A DNA stretch of 13,451 nt from Lachnoclostridium sp. UBA7215 (GTDB lineage Bacteria > Bacillota > Clostridia > Lachnospirales > Lachnospiraceae): positions 13,031 to 26,481 of the forward strand of contig DKUB01000036.1 in the NCBI GenBank assembly GCA_002490465.1, in the 5' to 3' direction. Shown piece after piece: positions 1-6,017 of this stretch (its first letter is position 1; each line of letters opens with the position of its first letter). The translations under genes were made by a program, and so were the position numbers. The notes beneath the pieces are model-generated. The model was given only the letters and a program-made list of their open reading frames with translations, did no database searches and was not told the origin of the DNA.

Positions 1-233
1 AACTGCTCATACATGGCAATCTGAGGTTTTACAGCTGGAATTAAATCATACGTGGCATCAATAATCCCCTTATTGTATTCCCAGATAGCAGCCGCAGCTG
101 CCTCCAGTGTTTCCCCATGCTCCTGAATCGCCTGATTCACAATATTGGTTGGAATATAGGACAGCATCGGATCCAGCCCAACCAGAACCGGCGCATCCGT
201 TCTTTTTATATTGGCAACTAACTTATCAATCAT
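1..233 (-). CDS. pyrF: Orotidine-5'-phosphate decarboxylase, N-terminal part (cut by window edge)
   Basis: OMP decarboxylase makes UMP from orotidine monophosphate, the last step of de novo pyrimidine synthesis, in the cytoplasm. Only about 77 codons are present; the 3' end lies beyond base 1. The translation begins MIDKLVANIKRTDAPVLVGL and continues with DPMLSYIP. This matches the N-terminus of the longer (type 2, about 300-residue) bacterial OMP decarboxylase, in which the GLDP segment holds an active-site Asp. The later LIPAVKPQIAMYEQ segment (about residues 64-77) matches the conserved Lys-containing strand of the family. The start is ATG at 233-231, preceded by GGAGG 4 bases upstream. 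It lies only 12 bp after the pyrC stop, so the two are surely co-transcribed. Family assignment is firm from both motifs and context; the rest of the protein cannot be judged. Confidence 0.93.
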   Translation of the reverse strand, partial: MIDKLVANIKRTDAPVLVGLDPMLSYIPTNIVNQAIQEHGETLEAAAAAIWEYNKGIIDATYDLIPAVKPQIAMYEQ

Positions 234-245
234 ATATCCTCCATT

Positions 246-1541
246 CTAAAACTGGTAAACAATTTTTCCATCTACAATCGTATAATAAATTCTGCCGCAT
301 ACTTTTGTTCCGTGAAACGGCGTATTTTTCCCCTTTGAAACAAATAAATTTTTATCAATGGTATATTCGGAGTCCATGTCTGCAATCACAATATCCGCCG
401 GCATCCCGACCGCCAGACTTCCACCGGGAACCCCCAATATCCTGCACGGTCCGGTACTCATCCGCTCTACAAGCTGCATCGGTGTCAGATACCCTTCTTT
501 AACCAGGCAGGTCACCGCAAGGGCATATGCCGTTTCTGAGCCGACAATACCAAAGGGAGCCTGTGCAATGGATTTTTTCTTCTCCTCTTCCCCATGGGGT
601 GCATGGTCTGTGGAAATAGCCTCCATGACACCTTCTGAGAGTCCTCTTCTCAGCGTCTCTACATCGCGCTTACTGCGAAGAGGCGGATTCATTTTATAAT
701 TGGCATCATCCCCCGGAATGTCATCTTCTGTCAGGGAAAAATGGTGCGGGCACACCTCTCCGGAAACTGCCAGTCCATCCGCTCTGGCCTCTCGAACCAT
801 TCTGACACTGTCCTCCGTAGAACAGTGGCATAAATGCAGCCTGACTCCTGTTTCTTTCGCAAGAAGTATATCCCGCGCTGCGATTACATCCTCTACAGAA
901 TTTGTAATGCCCTCTATTCCCAGTTCCTCTGCCCTCTTCCCGGCATTCATAGCCCCGCGGCCCACCATGTTCTTATCCTCACAGTGCGCCAATACCGGAA
1001 TACCAGCCTTTGCCGCATCTCTCATTGCCTCACGGTAAACGCCAGCATCCATAACGGATTTCCCATCCTCGCTAATTGCCTTCGCCCCTGCGAGCACCAT
1101 TCCGGCAATATCTGTTTTTTCTTTTCCTGACTGTCCTTTTGTAACAGCCCCCACCGGATACACATGGATTTTACTGTCTCTTTCGGCAATCTCCAATATT
1201 TTACGAATCATTTCAGGACTGTCAATTACCGGCTGGGTATTTGGCATCGGACACACTGCTGTAAATCCGCCCTTTGCCATTGCTTCTGTTCCTGTCCGAA
1301 TTGTCTCTTTGTACTCAAATCCCGGCTCACGCAGATGCACATGCAAGTCCAAAAACCCCGGCATCACATATTTTCCCGCGGCGTCAATTACCGTAACTGA
1401 ATCACTGCAGCTCCCATCTTTTACAAAATGGGAAAATCTGTCACTCTCAACGATTTTCCCATTTTCCACACAAAGATCCCCTATTTCATCCCGGTTACCG
1501 GCCGGGTCCAGAATGTGTCCGTTTTTAATCCAAAGGTTCAA
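246..1541 (-). CDS. pyrC: Dihydroorotase (class I type), TTG start
   Basis: Dihydroorotase interconverts N-carbamoyl-aspartate and dihydroorotate, the third step of pyrimidine synthesis. It is a zinc enzyme of the amidohydrolase superfamily. With a TTG start at 1541 the protein has 431 residues, the usual class I length. Visible metal-site motifs are DLHVHLREPG (H67, H69, R71), ISEDGKSV (D159), AHCED (H186), CHCST (H239) and STDHAPH (D312). The N-terminal MNLWIKNGHILDP and C-terminal VDGKIVYQF strands form the usual small beta domain. The TTG is chosen because AAAGGTGG lies 9 bases upstream and the family normally begins right at this strand. Opening the frame further upstream (to 1577) would add 12 residues encoded within the preceding gene. 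The start overlaps the end of the NUDIX-like gene by 17 bp, suggesting translational coupling, and pyrF follows 12 bp downstream. An extra stretch around residues 34-48 is slightly longer than I expect for the family. Confidence 0.95.
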   Translation of the reverse strand: MNLWIKNGHILDPAGNRDEIGDLCVENGKIVESDRFSHFVKDGSCSDSVTVIDAAGKYVMPGFLDLHVHLREPGFEYKETIRTGTEAMAKGGFTAVCPMPNTQPVIDSPEMIRKILEIAERDSKIHVYPVGAVTKGQSGKEKTDIAGMVLAGAKAISEDGKSVMDAGVYREAMRDAAKAGIPVLAHCEDKNMVGRGAMNAGKRAEELGIEGITNSVEDVIAARDILLAKETGVRLHLCHCSTEDSVRMVREARADGLAVSGEVCPHHFSLTEDDIPGDDANYKMNPPLRSKRDVETLRRGLSEGVMEAISTDHAPHGEEEKKKSIAQAPFGIVGSETAYALAVTCLVKEGYLTPMQLVERMSTGPCRILGVPGGSLAVGMPADIVIADMDSEYTIDKNLFVSKGKNTPFHGTKVCGRIYYTIVDGKIVYQF

Positions 1542-1980
1542 TAAATAAATCCACCTTTCCGAAATCATCCAAATCAAAACTGTTTGTCAAACCCGCTTTC
1601 TCGATGTCTTTGACAACTGCTTTATTTGTAATAACATTACTTATGTCACTCTTTGGCACCCATTTGCTGTCATGAAGCTCTTCTGACAGTACAACTTCAT
1701 CTGTCTGGGCATCACACAAAAAGGCAATTCCAGCCGTACAAATTTCGCCAGCCGTAAATCCCCATGTGTACAGCGGCTTATCAACCTGTACCGGGATTCC
1801 AATTTTTTCGGCCACAATTCTTTCCACCGCCTTTTCCGGCGTCTCCCCAAAATCCATTTCCCCATCAATAAATTCCCACTGATATGGCTCAAAAATCCGG
1901 TCGTCGTACCAGCGCTCTACCGCAAGATACATATCCTTATACTGCACAATCCCTTTTACTAAAATGCGTAATTTACCCAT
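1525..1980 (-). CDS. NUDIX-fold protein with degenerate Nudix box
   Basis: The 151-residue protein resembles small MutT-like NUDIX hydrolases, which cleave nucleoside diphosphate-linked substrates with Mg2+. The Nudix box (G-x5-E-x7-R-E-U-x-E-E-x-G-U) is recognisable at residues 40-62, starting GEMDFGETPEKAVER. However, the Glu after Arg is Ile55 and the second Glu of the EE pair is Lys59, so two of three metal-binding acidic positions are lost; Glu58 and Gly61 remain. Hydrolase activity is therefore doubtful. The start is ATG 1980-1978 with AAGGA 9 bases upstream; a TTG two codons earlier is only 3 bases from that site and is less likely. It lies 30 bp after asd and its end overlaps pyrC by 17 bp, so it is probably co-expressed with amino-acid and pyrimidine genes. 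A role in nucleotide metabolism or sensing is only inference. Substrate unknown. Confidence 0.8.
   Translation of the reverse strand: MGKLRILVKGIVQYKDMYLAVERWYDDRIFEPYQWEFIDGEMDFGETPEKAVERIVAEKIGIPVQVDKPLYTWGFTAGEICTAGIAFLCDAQTDEVVLSEELHDSKWVPKSDISNVITNKAVVKDIEKAGLTNSFDLDDFGKVDLFIEPLD
1551..1558 (-). promoter_or_regulatory. Ribosome-binding site selecting the pyrC TTG start
   Basis: On the minus strand this reads AAAGGTGG, 9 bases before TTG 1541-1539. It lies inside the coding sequence of the NUDIX-like gene. No ATG with a comparable site exists nearby in the pyrC frame, so this site decides the start. Confidence 0.65.
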
Positions 1981-2010
1981 AATCAACCATCCTTATCTGT
2001 TATGATACAA

Positions 2011-3096
2011 TTATTTAGCCGCAATATATCCCTTTGCCTTTAAAAGCTCTGCCATCAAAACCGCTCCTCCGGCCGCACCGCGAATCGTATTGTGGGAAAG
2101 GCCGACAAACTTCCAGTCAAAACAGGTGTCCTCCCGAAGACGGCCTATACTGATGCCAAAACCATTTTCATAATTTACATCCAAAGAAATCTGCGGACGG
2201 TTATCATCCTCAAGATACTGAATAAACTGCTTTGGTGCACTTGGCAGTTCGAGCTTTTGCGGCTCTCCGGAAAAATTCACCAATGCCTGCACCAACTCAT
2301 CCTTGGAAGGTTTTTTATTAAATTTAACAAAAACAGATGCTGTGTGTCCGTCAAGAATTGGTACACGGATACACTGGCTTGTAATCAGAGGTGTCTCCGC
2401 CTTGACAATCACACCGTTTTCTATTTTTCCCCAAAGACGCAGCGGCTCCTGTTCACTCTTTTCTTCCTCCCCGCCAATATACGGAATAATATTGTGCTCC
2501 ATTTCCGGCCAGTCCTGAAAAGTTTTCCCTGCCCCGGATATTGCCTGATACGTTGATGCAACTACTTCTGTTGGCTCAAACTCTTTCCACGCCGTAAGGG
2601 CCGGAGCATAACTTTGAATTGAACAATTTGGCTTAACGCAGATAAATCCCCGGGTAGTTCCCAGCCTCTTTTTCTGCACCTCTATTACTTCCAGATGCTC
2701 CGGATTAATCTCCGGAACAATCATTGGAACATCCGGTGTCCAACGATGGGCACTGTTATTAGAAACAACCGGAATTTCTGCTTTCGCATACTCTTCTTCT
2801 ATCTTCTTTATTTCTTCTTTTGTCATATCCACCGCACTGAACACAAAATCCACTTCATTTCCAACGGCTTCAATATCACTTACATCTTTTACAACAATTT
2901 TTTTTACCGTCTCCGGCATTGGGGTCGGCATTTTCCATCTTCCGGCAACTGCCTCCTCATAAGTTTTTCCAGCACTCCTTGGACTGGCTGCAATTGTTGT
3001 CACCTCAAACCACGGATGATTCTCCAACAACGAAAGAAATCTCTGCCCAACCATACCGGTTCCGCCGAGAATACCGACTTTTAACTTATCCTTCAT
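2011..3096 (-). CDS. asd: Aspartate-semialdehyde dehydrogenase (archaeal/fungal-like type)
   Basis: Asd reduces aspartyl-4-phosphate to aspartate semialdehyde with NADPH. This is the branch point to lysine/diaminopimelate, threonine and methionine, and so also to cell-wall precursors and spore dipicolinate. The 361-residue protein begins MKDKLKVGILGGTGMVGQRF, with the nucleotide-binding GGTGMVG at 11-17. The catalytic Cys is C158 in KPNCSIQS. The substrate-binding and proton-transfer region is QCIRVPILDGH (R244, H251). The segments NHPWFEV and GLSHNTIRGAAGGA match the branch of the family common in archaea and fungi (TIGR00978-like) rather than the E. coli or B. subtilis type. ATG 3096 is chosen because GGAGG lies 6 bases upstream; another ATG at 3102 abuts that site, and a start further upstream (3126) would add ten unlikely residues. 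It is the first gene of the asd-NUDIX-pyrC-pyrF unit and has its own promoter. Confidence 0.95.
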   Translation of the reverse strand: MKDKLKVGILGGTGMVGQRFLSLLENHPWFEVTTIAASPRSAGKTYEEAVAGRWKMPTPMPETVKKIVVKDVSDIEAVGNEVDFVFSAVDMTKEEIKKIEEEYAKAEIPVVSNNSAHRWTPDVPMIVPEINPEHLEVIEVQKKRLGTTRGFICVKPNCSIQSYAPALTAWKEFEPTEVVASTYQAISGAGKTFQDWPEMEHNIIPYIGGEEEKSEQEPLRLWGKIENGVIVKAETPLITSQCIRVPILDGHTASVFVKFNKKPSKDELVQALVNFSGEPQKLELPSAPKQFIQYLEDDNRPQISLDVNYENGFGISIGRLREDTCFDWKFVGLSHNTIRGAAGGAVLMAELLKAKGYIAAK

Positions 3097-3146
3097 TTTC
3101 ATCCTCCATTCGCACACGTCTTCCATAACTTTTCATAATCTGTTAT

Positions 3147-3175
3147 ATGATACTACATTTTGTGAAAAAAATCAA
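3147..3175 (-). promoter_or_regulatory. Sigma-A-type promoter for asd-NUDIX-pyrC-pyrF
   Basis: On the minus strand TTGATT (3175-3170) and TATCAT (3152-3147) are separated by exactly 17 bp, close to the TTGACA/TATAAT consensus. Transcription would begin near 3140, giving a leader of about 45 nt before the asd ATG. The -35 box overlaps the stop codon of the upstream Sel1-repeat gene. I see no hairpin in the leader that would indicate attenuation or a riboswitch. Confidence 0.65.
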
Positions 3176-4404
3176 ATTTTTCTCCCCTTATATCTTTTAC
3201 CACAGTACTCATCCCCATTCGCTGCACCAATATGGTACCATTTTTGTGCACTCTCCGTATCACCTACCTGCATATATAAATCCGCCAGATTTCTTATCGC
3301 CGCCGTATGTCTCTGCATCGCAGCTTTCCGAAGCCATGTCTCTGCCATCTTAAAATTTTCTTCCAACCCGTCACCAAACCGGTATTTCATTCCCAATACA
3401 CACTGTGCCGTTGGATACCCTTGAGCAGCAAGTTTTTCATATATTTTCAAAGCTTCTTTTTTTCCATTGGGAATTTTTGCACCATCCGTATCATATATTT
3501 TCCCGATTTCAAAATATGCCCTCTCATATCCTTTTTCAGCAGCAACTTCATACCACCGTATCGCCTCTTTATAATCCAGATGCTCGCTTGAGGTATCTGA
3601 ATAAAAATCTCCCATCTCACACTGGCTGTATGTATCCCCGCGTAAAGCTCTTTTTAGCATCTTCTGGCAGGATATACTCATCATTTTATAAAATTTTACC
3701 TGTTCCGGTTTCTGCTCCAGAACACTCTGAACCTTCTCCCGCACAATTACAATCGGACGCTGTTCCTCCGACTCTCCACTTCCTTCTTCTTCCGTCGTCT
3801 TGACAGGATAAATAACCTCGCTCGTATAATCCTCTTTGTCCAGTTTCTGAAGAAGCAATTCTAAATCATCATCCTCTTCAAAAACATCCCCCGTATAGTG
3901 ATAACGCTCCGGGATTTCCCTGTTTTCACTAATATGTAATCGTTCCAGAATCTCCATCTGGTTCCTTGGTTCTATTTTTATCCTGTCATGAAAACATGCC
4001 CGCTCTTCCTCTTTGGCAGCCCAGCCGCGTTTTATCGAAAAGGAAAGCCCCCAGTGAAAAACAAACATCAGACTCTCAACAACCATGACCGCACAACATT
4101 CCGGAACTATTTTTACCAGGACTCTCATTGCCTTCTGTATCGCTACCTTCTTCCGCCATTCCTCTTTATGGTCTGCCTCAAAAAAATTATCAATAATATT
4201 CTGCTCATATGCTAACTTAAGCAGCGCCAGTTCACTCTCACAATCCGGAAATTTCTTTTGAAAAGCATCAAGAAATACACTCTCCTCCTGCAAAGGAGCT
4301 TTTTTCCCACGTAACAATCTTTTCATACAAAGAAGCAACTTATGTGGATAAGTCGCTTCAATTTGTATATATGATTTTTGCAGCCCTGAATTTTCCTCTA
4401 TCAT
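3172..4404 (-). CDS. Sel1-repeat protein with unrecognised N-terminal region
   Basis: The 410-residue protein has no signal peptide or clear transmembrane helix. Residues 253-396 hold about four Sel1-like (TPR-related) repeats, each with the A-x2-G-x-A/Q-x2-L/M-G pattern and a W/I-Y or W-x-R/K-A-A half. Examples are AIRWYEVAAEKGYERA, AQGYPTAQCVLG and ETWLRKAAMQRHTAA. Such repeats form alpha-solenoids that bind partner proteins. Residues 20-145 look helical and charged, with a hydrophobic stretch around 94-122 containing PECCAVMVVE; I do not recognise this domain. Residues 165-235 are acidic and probably a flexible linker (FEEDDD, TTEEEGSGESEE). The ATG at 4404 has GAGGG 6 bases upstream. It has its own promoter and nothing downstream terminates it before asd. 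Function unknown; a scaffold or regulatory adaptor is the most that the repeats suggest. Confidence 0.8.
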   Translation of the reverse strand: MIEENSGLQKSYIQIEATYPHKLLLCMKRLLRGKKAPLQEESVFLDAFQKKFPDCESELALLKLAYEQNIIDNFFEADHKEEWRKKVAIQKAMRVLVKIVPECCAVMVVESLMFVFHWGLSFSIKRGWAAKEEERACFHDRIKIEPRNQMEILERLHISENREIPERYHYTGDVFEEDDDLELLLQKLDKEDYTSEVIYPVKTTEEEGSGESEEQRPIVIVREKVQSVLEQKPEQVKFYKMMSISCQKMLKRALRGDTYSQCEMGDFYSDTSSEHLDYKEAIRWYEVAAEKGYERAYFEIGKIYDTDGAKIPNGKKEALKIYEKLAAQGYPTAQCVLGMKYRFGDGLEENFKMAETWLRKAAMQRHTAAIRNLADLYMQVGDTESAQKWYHIGAANGDEYCGKRYKGRKI

Positions 4405-4476
4405 CGCAATCCCTCACTATAAAAACAAACGCTGCCACGTTTGCGCCAGCTTATTGTCCTCAAAATTCTTACTATA

Positions 4477-4505
4477 ATTATAATGCAGATGATAAAAAAT
4501 AGCAA
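4477..4505 (-). promoter_or_regulatory. Sigma-A-type promoter for the Sel1-repeat gene
   Basis: Minus-strand TTGCTA (4505-4500) and a perfect TATAAT (4482-4477) are 17 bp apart. The predicted start near 4470 leaves a leader of about 65 nt before ATG 4404. The same -35 hexamer and spacing occur in the ireB promoter at the other end of the window. Confidence 0.7.
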
Positions 4506-4519
4506 GATATGAAAAGCCC

Positions 4520-4542
4520 GGGTAATTGCTAAATAATTACCC
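4520..4542. repeat. 8-bp hairpin GGGTAATT/AATTACCC
   Basis: Arms at 4520-4527 and 4535-4542 pair perfectly around a 7-base loop (GCTAAAT). No T-run follows on either strand. It lies only 5 bp from the stronger hairpin at 4548, so the two probably form one tandem structure. Confidence 0.55.
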
Positions 4543-4547
4543 AACAG

Positions 4548-4575
4548 AAAAGCACCTGGATGAGCAGGTGCTTTT
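4548..4575. terminator. Terminator-like hairpin, 11-bp stem
   Basis: AAAAGCACCTG (4548-4558) pairs perfectly with CAGGTGCTTTT (4565-4575) around the loop GATGAG. The A/T flanks give four T's after the GC-rich core on both strands, so it could act as a weak bidirectional intrinsic terminator. No annotated gene reads into it from either side, since the flanking genes diverge. This raises the possibility of a short RNA ending here or a different structural role. Confidence 0.45.
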
Positions 4576-4710
4576 CAACGTATAATAGGGTGGGAGTAGT
4601 AGCTATCTGGTAACTACTGTGATTAAAATAACAGGAAGGCATGTCATAATCTTGTCACTTTAAAATCCATTTTAATTAAATTTTTACCATGAAGTTCCAT
4701 TTATATTTAT

Positions 4711-4740
4711 TGAATTCCGGGAGACAATAGTATCAAGATA
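4711..4740 (+). promoter_or_regulatory. Candidate forespore (sigma-G-like) promoter for the spore-protein gene
   Basis: TGAATT (4711-4716) and CAAGATA (4734-4740) are 17 bp apart. This compares with the sigma-G consensus of roughly TGAATA and CATNNTA at 17-18 bp, so each box has one mismatch at the fixed positions. Alpha/beta spore-protein genes are normally transcribed by sigma-G in the forespore, which makes a site here expected. Transcription would start near 4747 with a leader of about 117 nt. An alternative CATTTTA at 4668-4674 fits the -10 consensus but has a poor -35. Confidence 0.35.
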
Positions 4741-4743
4741 AAC

Positions 4744-4766
4744 GAATGAAAACGGTGACTTCATTC
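4744..4766. repeat. 7-bp inverted repeat GAATGAA/TTCATTC
   Basis: Arms at 4744-4750 and 4760-4766 are perfect complements around a 9-base spacer. It sits right at the predicted transcription start of the spore-protein gene, so it could be a DNA operator or part of the leader RNA; neither is shown by sequence alone. Confidence 0.4.
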
Positions 4767-4779
4767 CCAGACCGAATCG

Positions 4780-4816
4780 GATAAAGGAATGTCCTCGCCC
4801 AAAACATTCCTTTATC
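4780..4816 (+). repeat. 13-bp perfect inverted repeat in spore-protein leader
   Basis: GATAAAGGAATGT (4780-4792) is perfectly complementary to ACATTCCTTTATC (4804-4816), with an 11-base spacer (4793-4803). A G·U pair could extend it by one. No T-run follows on either strand, so it is not a typical terminator. In the mRNA it would form a stable stem about 35 nt before the ribosome-binding site, followed by an unstructured A-rich stretch. Confidence 0.6.
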
Positions 4817-4863
4817 TATCATATAAACAAAAAAGATAAAAACAAAAATGGAGGTGAGAGGTT

Positions 4864-5061
4864 ATGACAAACAGATCTTCTAATATGGAAGTACCACAGG
4901 CTAAGGAAGCAATGAACAGATTTAAAATGGAGGTTGCCAGCGAACTCGGCGTAAACCTGAAAGATGGTTACAATGGTGACTTGACTTCCCGTGAGGCAGG
5001 ATCCATCGGTGGTGAGATGGTTCGCCAGATGATTAAAAGACAGGAAGAGTCCATGAAATAA
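4864..5061 (+). CDS. Alpha/beta-type small acid-soluble spore protein
   Basis: These proteins coat and protect DNA in the dormant spore and are degraded at germination by the protease GPR to supply amino acids. The 65-residue protein carries both family signatures: FKMEVASELGV (residues 20-30, including the GPR-type cleavage region MEVASE) and GYNGDLTSREAGSIGGEMVR (residues 35-54). It is the only plus-strand gene in the window. The ATG is preceded by GGAGGTGA 6 bases upstream, nearly perfect against the 16S tail and fitting very high expression. A terminator follows within 25 bp, so it is a single-gene transcript. The exact ssp letter cannot be assigned because the family is multi-copy. Confidence 0.97.
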   Translation: MTNRSSNMEVPQAKEAMNRFKMEVASELGVNLKDGYNGDLTSREAGSIGGEMVRQMIKRQEESMK

Positions 5062-5118
5062 GCGCTTCGCGCTAATTATAAAGAAAGCCCCGAAAAACAC
5101 TTTCGGGGTTTTCTTTTA
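5061..5118. terminator. Bidirectional terminator between spore-protein gene and deacetylase
   Basis: CCCCGAAA (5088-5095) pairs with TTTCGGGG (5101-5108) around the loop AACAC. Flanking AAAG and TTTT extend the stem. TTTTCTTTT follows on the plus strand, a strong intrinsic terminator for the spore-protein gene. On the minus strand CTTTCTTT follows, so it likely also ends the convergent deacetylase transcript. A small additional stem AGCGC/GCGCT with a TTC loop (5061-5073) overlaps the spore-protein stop codon. Confidence 0.85.
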
Positions 5119-5153
5119 TTACAAGATAAAAATTTATGCCGGCCGCAGGAGAG

Positions 5154-5957
5154 TTATTTTCTCCAACTCTCGGGAAACATATACTCCTCACGGTTTTCAA
5201 GCGTACCAAACTCATATCCCTCACTGCGGATATAATCAATGATACGTTCCAGCACGAGAGCCGTATTTTTCATTGACGCGGAATCATGAAGAAGAATAAT
5301 CGGGGCATCAAATTTACATAAATCCTTTTTCACATTTTGAAATATTGTCTCCTGTGCCACCACACCGCCGATTGAATCCTCACCGGATACATTCCAGTCA
5401 AAACTCCTAACTTCCATTTCACTCAGCTTTTGATGAAGTTCATCCACATAGCTGCTCACATAACAATTGTTGCTGCCCCAGGGAAATCTATGGAGTTTCG
5501 GCTTTACTCCGGTGATTTTTTCAATAACATCTGATGTTTTCCGGTAATCCTCAAAAAAACATTCTGCATTGCAGTAAATCGCATTTTTTTCATGGCAGAA
5601 TGTATGGACCCCAACAGCATTCCCCTGCTTGATCTCCTGCTTTACAATCGGTTCCCGCTCCGCTGTTATCTCATTGCCAATGAGAAAAAAAGTCGCCACG
5701 GCTTTTTTCTTTTGCAATGTCTCTAAAATCATTTTCGTGTTCTCACTTGGACCGTCATCAAAAGTCAGATACGCAATTTTTTTCGCCGATTTATTCTCTG
5801 TTTTTACCTGACTCACAAAATTGGCAGTCGGGACATACCTGTTGCTATTCTCCTGTTTCTCAGAACTTTCATCACTCCGGTAAATATGGTTTGTCTCCTG
5901 CACAAGTAAAAAACCCAGCAGAAACAAGCAAAGGATGTACAGTGTTTTTTTCATCAT
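5154..5957 (-). CDS. Membrane-anchored polysaccharide deacetylase (NodB/CE4 family)
   Basis: CE4 enzymes remove N- or O-acetyl groups from polysaccharides such as peptidoglycan using a divalent metal. The 267-residue protein starts with a hydrophobic segment (about residues 5-20, preceded by MMKK) that acts as a signal anchor, and then a polar linker to about 60. The NodB motifs are in order: TFDDGP (65-70, catalytic D67 and metal D68), HTFCH (H118, H122), RFPWGS (R157), FDWN (186-189) and LLHDS (H224). All key residues are present, so activity is expected outside the membrane. The start ATG at 5957 follows AGAGG; a second ATG is the next codon. It is 60 bp downstream of hflX and convergent with the spore-protein gene. 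A role in spore cortex or cell-wall modification is plausible, but the sequence does not name the substrate. Confidence 0.9.
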   Translation of the reverse strand: MMKKTLYILCLFLLGFLLVQETNHIYRSDESSEKQENSNRYVPTANFVSQVKTENKSAKKIAYLTFDDGPSENTKMILETLQKKKAVATFFLIGNEITAEREPIVKQEIKQGNAVGVHTFCHEKNAIYCNAECFFEDYRKTSDVIEKITGVKPKLHRFPWGSNNCYVSSYVDELHQKLSEMEVRSFDWNVSGEDSIGGVVAQETIFQNVKKDLCKFDAPIILLHDSASMKNTALVLERIIDYIRSEGYEFGTLENREEYMFPESWRK

Positions 5958-5983
5958 GGATACCTCTTAATTTCCACTTAATA

Positions 5984-6012
5984 CATCCTATGCATGACAA
6001 AAAACGTTGTTC
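5984..6012 (-). promoter_or_regulatory. Candidate mother-cell (sigma-K-like) promoter for the deacetylase
   Basis: On the minus strand GAACA (6012-6008) and CATAGGATG (5992-5984) are 15 bp apart. This resembles the sigma-K pattern, an AC-containing -35 and CATANNNTA, with one mismatch in the -10. The predicted start would be about 20 nt before the ATG. I found no good sigma-A promoter in the 60-bp gap, so read-through from hflX is the alternative. Confidence 0.28.
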
Positions 6013-6017
6013 CCAAA

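Larger units (their letters stand above)
4405..4863. other. 459-bp structured non-coding region between divergent genes
   Basis: No convincing gene lies here. It separates the leftward Sel1 gene from the rightward spore-protein gene. From left to right it holds the Sel1 promoter, a second TATAAT box on the plus strand (4471-4476) with only a poor -35, and two adjacent hairpins (4520-4542 and 4548-4575). Next comes an AT-rich stretch (4640-4710), a sigma-G-like promoter candidate (4711-4740), a 7-bp inverted repeat (4744-4766) and a 13-bp perfect inverted repeat (4780-4816). An A-rich stretch and a near-perfect ribosome-binding site follow. The region is unusually long and structured for two small divergent genes. 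Confidence 0.6.

Noticed and set aside
107..502. 131-codon plus-strand frame across pyrF and pyrC
   Set aside because: Its composition is that of an antisense shadow and it covers the start of pyrF and the end of pyrC; no ribosome-binding site.
3097..3171. Riboswitch (for example lysine) in the asd leader
   Set aside because: The leader from the predicted start is about 45 nt, too short, and has no paired arms.
4771..4780. Short palindrome CCGAATCGG before the large inverted repeat
   Set aside because: Only 4-bp arms; likely chance, and not supported by any known operator.
4819..5100. 93-codon minus-strand reading frame opposite the spore-protein gene
   Set aside because: It overlaps a certain gene and its terminator, has no ribosome-binding site and shows no family resemblance; it is an antisense shadow.
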